In this document: positions 57,651-64,000 of the stretch, piece after piece
Numbering within the stretch: position 1 is the stretch's first letter
How the letters are laid out: each line of letters begins with the position of its first letter
Assembly (NCBI GenBank): GCA_932294295.1
Contig: OW028582.1
Location: 39,407,204 to 39,471,203 of the forward strand
Length of the DNA: 64,000 nucleotides
Direction: 5' to 3'
From: Alitta virens
Lineage: Eukaryota; Annelida; Polychaeta; Phyllodocida; Nereididae
The notes under the pieces: generated by a model
Database searches by the model: none
Told to the model about the DNA's origin: nothing
The model's input: only the letters and a program-made list of their open reading frames with translations
Program-made: the position numbers and the translations under genes

Positions 57651-58763
57651 GTACAAAAAAAAAGAAGTACAAGTCTTCTCTAACCACACTGTCAGTGCAG
57701 TGACATCGGGCTCTAAATGTAACATTTCTCCTGGAGCGGGAATCAAACTATTTTAAAATTTTAAAAAGCCATTGTAACGAAGAGTCACTTCTGGTTTGAG
57801 GGCAACATTCATGTACAGTGCTATGCCCAGATATGCATGTTTGGGCAAAATACAGTTTTGTTCATGGTTACGAGAGAATAGACCCTCTCCTCCTCAACAT
57901 TTGAATGTTGTATGCATGGAAATTTCAGTCCGCCTTTAGAATTTTTGAGTTGATCAAAGTAACACCGAACAACATCCATGCGATATTAGGCAGTCCCTGC
58001 CTCTGGCTCTTCCATCATGGCCACAGCTCACACAAGGCTGGAGAATTTTTTTTTATCACTTGTTGCTTCAACAGTTCTGTGCATTTTATTCTGCTCCATG
58101 TCATATATGGAAAAATATGATCATGAAACAGTGGATATTTATTTTGAATCCTATTATAATACAGCATAACTAGAATGAAATAGATTATACATAATATCTG
58201 AAAACTCCAAACTAAACTTGTACCATTGGATATATTATTTGGCATGGGTCAAAGGCTTAAAATCATCCAGAGGAGGTAAGAAGAAATATCCAACTTGTAG
58301 GTTGTTTAATCAAGCAGTAATTCACATACACAAACGTATAAACAAAATCAAATCTACAAAGCTATTGCTGAGAGCCTAAAGGCATTTGAAGAGTCAATTG
58401 CACTTAGGCCTAATTATTGGGAAACTTGATGACAATTACATTGAACATGCCACCGAGTCAATAACAATCTGTCCTCCCGTAGATGGCGTATCTATCCTCT
58501 GTAGAGGATGGATGGATTGCCCACTAAAAACTTTCGCAGTCAAAATATATATAATGATGACTTCACAATGCAGCACTATACTGACCTTCCCTCTCCACTG
58601 GTTATGACTTTATAGTCCTAATTTTGAACAGACATGAAGCTAATGATCTGACAATTATTACTTGTCCTCTAAAAAGGATGACATCGCTGATTTTTGGTCA
58701 GAGAACTTCATCACCATTTTGCACTGAGAATTATGGGAAAATAGATTCTGACATCACAACAGT
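57651..58763. other. Intergenic, nothing recognised
   Basis: Short frames only, none resembling a known protein and none with a plausible splice pattern. Confidence 0.4.
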
Positions 58764-58970
58764 TTAGGTGCTGAAACATATGGCTCGGAATTTGGATGGG
58801 TTAACTTTCAAGAAGTTGTCACTGAACCATTTTACAGCATGGGTGTATGCTTGCTCAAGTTTTCTTTTAATTTGAAATGGGTCTATATGCGAATAGGACA
58901 AGGTGTTGTCATCTGTATTGTTGTATACATCACAAGAGTTATTTAAGTCAAGTAGAAAGTCATTTAACAT
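58764..58970 (-). pseudogene. LINE reverse transcriptase fragment
   Basis: The minus strand reads TDDNTLSYSHIDPFQIKRKL, then AVKWFSDNFLKVNPSKF. This is the RT segment around the catalytic box, with the box altered to N-T-D-D. It is a short remnant of a LINE unlike the others in the window. Confidence 0.75.
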
Positions 58971-59100
58971 TTCGACCCTTGAGGGATGCCTGTTTTTAAC
59001 TTGAGCCCTTTTGGTATTGCATATAAATTTTAACAGCTTGTTTTCTGTCTTTGTGATGATTTAGAATTAAAGAACATGCTTCTGAAGATGCACCATAGGC

Positions 59101-59358
59101 GCCCTCGAAGGTCCTGGGCCTCCACGCGGCGAGGGTGGAAACACTTGGGGTGAAGTCCTCTATCCCAGTGGCTAAAACAGGACAGTGCGCATTGCACAAG
59201 CTGCTCCAGCTATCCAACGCAGACAATTATTGATTTTTTACATGCTTCTGGTTTCTACTACCAACTATAGATAATCAATCTTACCCCAGAGAGCCTCTAC
59301 ATAGCCCACTCAGGTGCTGATGAGGCATTAAACAATAACACTAACTAACTAACTAACT
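59101..59358 (+). mobile_element. ~250-bp SINE-like repeat, copy 1
   Basis: Begins GCCCTCGAAGGTCCTGGGCC and runs through CACGCGGCGAGGGTGGAAAC, GGCTAAAACAGGACAGTGCG, TCCAGCTATCCAACGCAGAC and CAGGTGCTGATGAGGC to TTAAACAATAACAC, followed by a (CTAA)n tail. Two more copies lie at 59,879 and 62,428. No tRNA-type boxes were seen. Confidence 0.85.
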
Positions 59359-59496
59359 ATTGTAATCACTAACACAAGTTTCTGTAGTAATTTTAATAAT
59401 AGCTATATTCCCTAAATTGCATGACGTAAATGGGTACACTTTTTTCTGAGTACAGTGTCCTGCGAGGTTAAGGGAACCAATTCAAAATATATAAAA

Positions 59497-59878
59497 ACAC
59501 CTTGCTGCACCTTTCTACACCCTTCTGCACTCATCTACACCTTGCTGCACCTTTCTACACCCTTCTGCACCCATCTACACCTTGCTGCACCTTTCTACAC
59601 CCTTATGCACCTTTCTACACCCTTCTGCACCCATCTACACCTTGCTGCACCTTTCTACACCCTTCTGCACCCATCTACATCTTGCTACACCCATCTACAC
59701 CCTTCTAACCCTTCTGCTACATTCTGCTACACCTTGCTACACCTTGCTACACCTTGCTACACCTTGCTGCTACCTTCTACACCCTTCTACCCTCTGCTCA
59801 CCCTACTATACCCATATACACCCATCTAAACTCGTCTACACCCTGCTACACCCTCCTACACCCATGTACACCTTGATG
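59497..59878. repeat. CT-rich minisatellite with ~40-bp period
   Basis: Units combine CTTGCTGCAC, CTTTCTACAC, CCTTCTGCAC and CCATCTACAC, giving a 40-bp higher-order period that decays to CTTGCTACAC at the 3' side. It continues at 60,127-60,270 beyond an inserted SINE-like repeat. Open frames across it (repeated L-H-P-S-T-P) are a by-product of the repeat. Confidence 0.9.
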
Positions 59879-60126
59879 TCCTGGGCCTCCACGCGGCGAG
59901 GGTGGAAACACTTGGGGTGAAGTCCTCTATCCCCAGTGGCTAAAACAGGACAGTGCGCAGTGCACAAGCTGCTCCAGCTATCCAACGCAGACACGTATTG
60001 ATTTTTAACATGCTTCTGGTTTCTACTACCAACTATAGATAATCAATCTTACCCTAGAGAGCCTCTACATAGCCCACTCAGGTGCTGATGAGGCGTTAAA
60101 TAATAACACTACCTACCTACATACCT
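59879..60126 (+). mobile_element. SINE-like repeat, copy 2, inserted in the minisatellite
   Basis: The same family as at 59,101, starting slightly inside it (TCCTGGGCC) and ending with a (CTAC)n tail. A perfect 15-bp direct repeat ATGTACACCTTGATG flanks it (59,864-59,878 and 60,127-60,141). Confidence 0.9.
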
Positions 60127-60559
60127 ATGTACACCTTGATGCACTCTTCTACACCATGCTACAGCCACCTACTGCACCCCACTACACCCATTGCACCCAC
60201 TACACCTTGCTGCAGCCTCTACACCCTGCTACACCCATCTTCACCCTGCTACACCATGCTTCAATGCTACACTGATGTCCAGGGTCTCAGTGTGAAGAAA
60301 TTTTTTTAATGAAATAGAACCCAATTGTATAACTCCAAAGTACAGAACTGGGTTTAGTGGCTAAAATTTGTATTTTGCTTGTCAGGGTAGGGTTAGGGTT
60401 AGGATTGTATTTTGCTTGTAATTAATGCACTACTGTCCTAATGAAGGTTGTTTCATTTTAAAGAAATATTGGATGGTAAAGTTTTAACCAATCAATTGCA
60501 GCAGTAAACGCATTTGTGATGAAGTCATGATTGTTAATATTGGCTTAAGCATTCTTTTA

Positions 60560-60880
60560 GTAGTCAACACCTATTTGCCATGTGATGACAAATAGTGCTA
60601 GTTATTATGAGAGTGGGTATTCTCAATGAAATTTCATTGTTAGTGTGTGACCAAGAAGCTGATGTAACTGTGGTGACAGTTGACTTCAATACTGATATGT
60701 CACGTTCAACACCTCAGCTGAAAGCAATGAAAAGCTTTATAGATGCTGCCCACTTAGGTGTTTGGACTGCACTCATGTTCATGTGGATTACATTTGAGAG
60801 TAAGGCAAATGGTGTTACTTCACTCATTGATCACATACTGATATCACAGTTTGACTTCTTGAAGCAGAAAGCAAAGATGA
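60560..60880 (+). pseudogene. LINE apurinic endonuclease fragment
   Basis: Frames here read VVNTYLPCDD, then VDFNTDMSRSTPQLKAMKSF, and finally FESKANGVTSLIDHILIS. These are the VN-Y-P, DFN and IDHI motifs of the LINE endonuclease domain, with frameshifts between them. The open frame that runs on to 61,080 continues into unrelated sequence. Confidence 0.7.
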
Positions 60881-61566
60881 AGGTACTTTTCTACGTGTCT
60901 GGGCTCTTAATCGCGACGCTAATAGCAGTTGTGCTGGCGAAGATACATCATGCTTTGATTGCAACATGCGATACCAAGAAGGCAGCAGCTGCTAGGAAGA
61001 GAGCGCCTTTACTACCCTGTCTTCAGCAGGTTGTCAGTTTCAGGCCAGAAGTGGATGTGCTACCAGAGACGTTTGTGTGAATCCTAATCTAGGTTGCACT
61101 GATGAATAAGAAAATCTCTTTATTGTTCTTTCGTATTCAAAAACTAGTAAACAAAAAGTAATGCATAAATATTTGAAAGGACTGGGGACCACATTAGGAC
61201 AAGATTTTGTTGTTATCAAGTGGCCCCAATGTATGGAAGAGGAATGCCTGCATAAATGACATATATAACCAGGTATTTTTCATTTTGAAATATTTTAATT
61301 TTGGTGTCTACCATTTTTCATTAAATGCAAAGTAATGTTGAAATTTGTTGTATTACAAATGAAAAGATATTTTTTTTTAATAAATTTTGTATGTTTTATT
61401 TCAATATATGTATGACCAAAATTCTAGGACAGGCTGAGTTCATAAGCAGCGGAACCAAATGCAAATGAAGAGGAGTAAAAGTACAGTCAGACATACAATC
61501 AGTCTATGCTTCTTTTTCTGGAGAGGTATGCAAATATGTATAGGATTAGGGTTAGTCAGGGTAAAG

Positions 61567-61795
61567 GGGGGCGGGGGCCTAGCTCAGAGGTAGCGCTCTG
61601 GGCTTTCGACCGTTGGGTCCCAGGTTCGATTCCCGGTCGAGCCTCAGTAGGATGGCGGTTTCATCCTTTGTCTCATTGCCATGGTCTCTGCCTGACCTAA
61701 TTAGCCCAACCTTTGTCTCATTGCCATGGTCTCTGCCTGACCTAATTAGCCCAACTGGTGCAGAAATACAGGACGTAAAGCCCTAATCACACACA
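61567..61795 (+). mobile_element. tRNA-derived SINE, second full copy with internal duplication
   Basis: The same head and body as at 56,839, but the 45-bp segment CCTTTGTCTCATTGCC...TTAGCCCAA is present twice in tandem (61,665-61,709 and 61,710-61,754). The tail passes into an (AC)n/(AT)n microsatellite to about 61,825. No target duplication was found. Confidence 0.88.
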
Positions 61796-61825
61796 CACAT
61801 ACACACACACATATATATATATATT

Positions 61826-62427
61826 GTAGTTTAAATTGAAAATAGCTATGATTTGCCAACTCATTTATGTTGGTAATTAACAATCCTTCATTCATACATT
61901 ATTTGTATTTATTTCAGAATATTGGGGCTCCAGATTAATGTTTTTCAATGATTATATTTATATATATATTTATATAAATTTCTGAAGAAAGGGAGACTTC
62001 CTTAAGACATGTAATGTCGCTGATAAGAAGCCACCCCAAGTAGAATAGTAACCAACACACTTCATTGTGGGAGTAAGTCAAAGAAAACATTTGAAAAAGG
62101 ACATAATCTATTGTTTGTATTTATAGCTGAGGAACAAGGAACCATTGATATTGAGCTGAAGTTCACTTCTCACATCCATTAATGCCTTTCCCATAACATT
62201 AGAGCCAGTCCACTCTTCTGATATATGGAGTCCAACACCAAAATTTGGGTCAGGACTACCTGCACTGATTTGCTTTTCAGTAGGTATTCTTGTACCTTCT
62301 TATAGGCATGAAAAAACTTGCAAATTGTAGCGGAAAGTTTTCGTAAAGCTCTGAAAATCCGATTCAAACAATTTGTTTGGGTGCTGTAAATATTTGTGAA
62401 GAGTTTGTCATTTGAAGTGTGTCCGGG
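61826..62427. other. Intergenic, nothing recognised
   Basis: No repeat family shared with the rest of the window and no coding signal. Confidence 0.4.
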
Positions 62428-62686
62428 ATTGCCCTCGAAGGTCCTGGGCCTCCACGCGGCGAGGGTGGAAACGCTTGGGGTGCAGTCCTCTATCCCCAGT
62501 GGCTAAAACAGGACAGTGCGCATTGCACAAGCTGCTCCAGCTATCCAACGCAGACAATTATTGATTTTTTACATGCTTCTGGTTTCTACTACCAACTATT
62601 GATAATCAATCTTAACCTAGAGAGCCTCTACATAGCCCACTCAGGTGCTGATGAGGCGTTAAACAATAACACACACACACACACAC
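62428..62686 (+). mobile_element. SINE-like repeat, copy 3
   Basis: Full-length member of the 59,101 family, starting GCCCTCGAAGG at 62,431 and ending in an (AC)n tail. It is bounded by a 9-bp direct repeat GTGTCCGGG at 62,419-62,427 and 62,687-62,695. Confidence 0.87.
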
Positions 62687-62695
62687 GTGTCCGGG

Positions 62696-63269
62696 TTATA
62701 TTACTGCTTATAACTTACTTTAGCTTTGGGAAGTATTAATTTTGGTCACAAAATTAAGACTTTATTCCTGTATTATCTTAGTTTATCACACTCCTATCAG
62801 GTTGAACAGTGGAATTGTGTAACGCAGTACTGTTCTAGTCACGGGGGATTCCAGTGTGAGCTGTCAAATGCCTTATCAAATCACTGAATGTGTTTGACAC
62901 GCACAAACAATTTTTACTCTGCTACTGATTTAAGTGGCTGAAGGGCTGTTGATATACTGAATCCGATAAGATAACAAAATCAGGATATCCTAGTCTTGTT
63001 ACTGAATTGTATCCTCTAAGCGCCAAAGTGCGGAATTGAGTCAATTGAAAGTCAATTGGTTATCATGTTGTAGCATTGTCATTTGTCCCGTCAAGTTGTT
63101 TGCAAGGTTTTGTCTTCTACATAGTATTTTCTTGATCATTTGTTGATTTGCATTGACTAGTGGATTACAGTGCTCGACGGCAAAAGTTGTGGTCGACACC
63201 GAGTTGTGGACATCAACAGTGACGACGGATCGAAAACATTCTTGACAGAGAGAGGTTTAAGAATATAGC
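62696..63269. other. Intergenic, nothing recognised
   Basis: No coding frame or repeat was recognised. Confidence 0.4.
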
Positions 63270-63515
63270 GATATCCAGTCCTTGTCTTTTATAAAATGCA
63301 GGCAAGCAAAAAAGTGCTAGCCTAATTCTCTCCGAGCAGTCTTAGGCGAGCACTTTTTAAAATGACACAACGGTTTTACGCATTGTCGGACGTGCTACCA
63401 CGAGCGCACTAGTTGACTTGTAGGCGAGCAGTTTTTTGCTCGCCTTATCCTGAATTGAGGCGCGTTATGGCGCGGGGGCGCAATTGCTCGCCTTAAACGA
63501 CAAGGACTGGATATC
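63270..63515. mobile_element. MITE-like element with 17-bp terminal inverted repeats
   Basis: GATATCCAGTCCTTGTC at 63,270-63,286 is exactly inverted at 63,499-63,515. The 246-bp element has a GC-rich interior with several copies of GGCGAGCA and its complement. No target duplication is visible and no transposase is present. Confidence 0.75.
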
Positions 63516-63662
63516 TCTCACCCTGTTCATTCACAATGTTTGGATCCGCCCCTGCACGTCAGAATTAAAGGCTAAAACTTCAATGTCTGCCATGGAATTG
63601 TAACTTGCAAACATTATGTCAACCATCTCTCCTTTATCTGATCAATCAACCCTTGTGAAGGG

Positions 63663-63704
63663 CAAGGAATTGTCCTCAAGGAATTGTCCTCAAGGAATTG
63701 TCCT
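63663..63704. repeat. Three tandem copies of a 14-bp unit
   Basis: CAAGGAATTGTCCT is repeated three times without mismatch, then CAAGGA. Confidence 0.95.
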
Positions 63705-64000
63705 CAAGGAGTGCATGATTTTCATTCCTCCTTAAAAAATTCATTTCTGGCTTTTCCATTGGCTAATTCCCAGTTGATAGATCTGTTGCTTGTTTTTTCA
63801 TGGGGGAAAACATCTATGTTGATGAAATAACTGATTGTTGAGTGCTTCATATGATTTACTCTGGAATGTCTGAGAATGTTGTGGAATTTCTTGCAATTTT
63901 TCAAATAGGACGTCTTGCATTTTTCCCAATCAATAAGGAATGTCTTGAGGTTGCGGTTCACGTGTTAGCGGATAGAGGTCACTGTTATCAGCCCGTTCTA

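Noticed and set aside
59455..60309. Long Leu/His/Pro/Thr repeat frames
   Set aside because: The minisatellite has a 40-bp period and stays open in several frames. It has no start context, no splice partner and no family match.
60385..60410. TTAGGG-like telomeric repeats
   Set aside because: Only about two units, with similar single units at 5.4 kb and 61.5 kb; too short to be an interstitial telomere.
60595..61080. 161-codon open frame as a host gene
   Set aside because: Its N-terminal half is a LINE endonuclease remnant out of frame with its own upstream part. The hydrophobic C-terminal part has no recognisable relatives.
63722..63961. 79-codon minus-strand frame at the window end
   Set aside because: No family recognised, unsupported start, and another frame over the same bases looks equally protein-like. 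It could be an exon or a repeat, but it cannot be called.

Overview
This window is nuclear DNA from a bilaterian animal, most likely a marine invertebrate. Every gene recovered is a multi-exon metazoan gene with GT-AG introns. The flanks are AT-rich and full of LINE, SINE, MITE and Tc1-like debris. The phylum cannot be fixed from the sequence alone. Nothing prokaryotic or viral was seen. Exon joins given here are my own splice predictions, checked for reading phase by hand; no transcript was available.

Layout: 1-7.1 kb is transposon territory (Tc1/mariner fragment, a decayed LINE, and a second LINE 3' end on the minus strand). Eight genes follow. (1) 7,435-10,909 + SLC38A7-like lysosomal amino acid transporter. 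(2) 12,155-20,831 + Ajuba/LIMD1/WTIP-family LIM protein, with a candidate alternative first exon at 17.0-17.4 kb. (3) 22,731-25,233 + FAM210B-like mitochondrial membrane protein with an unusual long N-terminal region carrying two cysteine-rich repeats. (4) 26,098-29,137 + METTL9 histidine methyltransferase. (5) 31,746-36,017 + divergent choline/ethanolamine kinase. (6) 39,678-42,852 + SLC16/monocarboxylate-transporter-like protein. (7) 43,204-49,500 - SLC25 mitochondrial carrier, tail to tail with gene 6. (8) 52,215-56,202 + NFKBIL1. From 56.3 kb to the end no host gene is recognised, only repeats.

The genes do not form a pathway or operon; they are independent housekeeping and signalling genes. 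Several touch membranes, mitochondria or small-molecule transport (SLC38A7, FAM210B-like, SLC16, SLC25), but I see no sign of joint regulation beyond perfect CRE palindromes upstream of three of them (FAM210B-like, METTL9, SLC25).

The most interesting items are the tandem Cys-rich repeats in the FAM210B-like protein, the alternative first exon of the Ajuba-family gene, and a TTAA-flanked transposon nested in a LINE inside an SLC25 intron. Also notable are two SINE-like families with readable target-site duplications, a three-copy tandem repeat with a lengthening poly-C tract, and a divergent choline/ethanolamine kinase with an altered metal-site residue.
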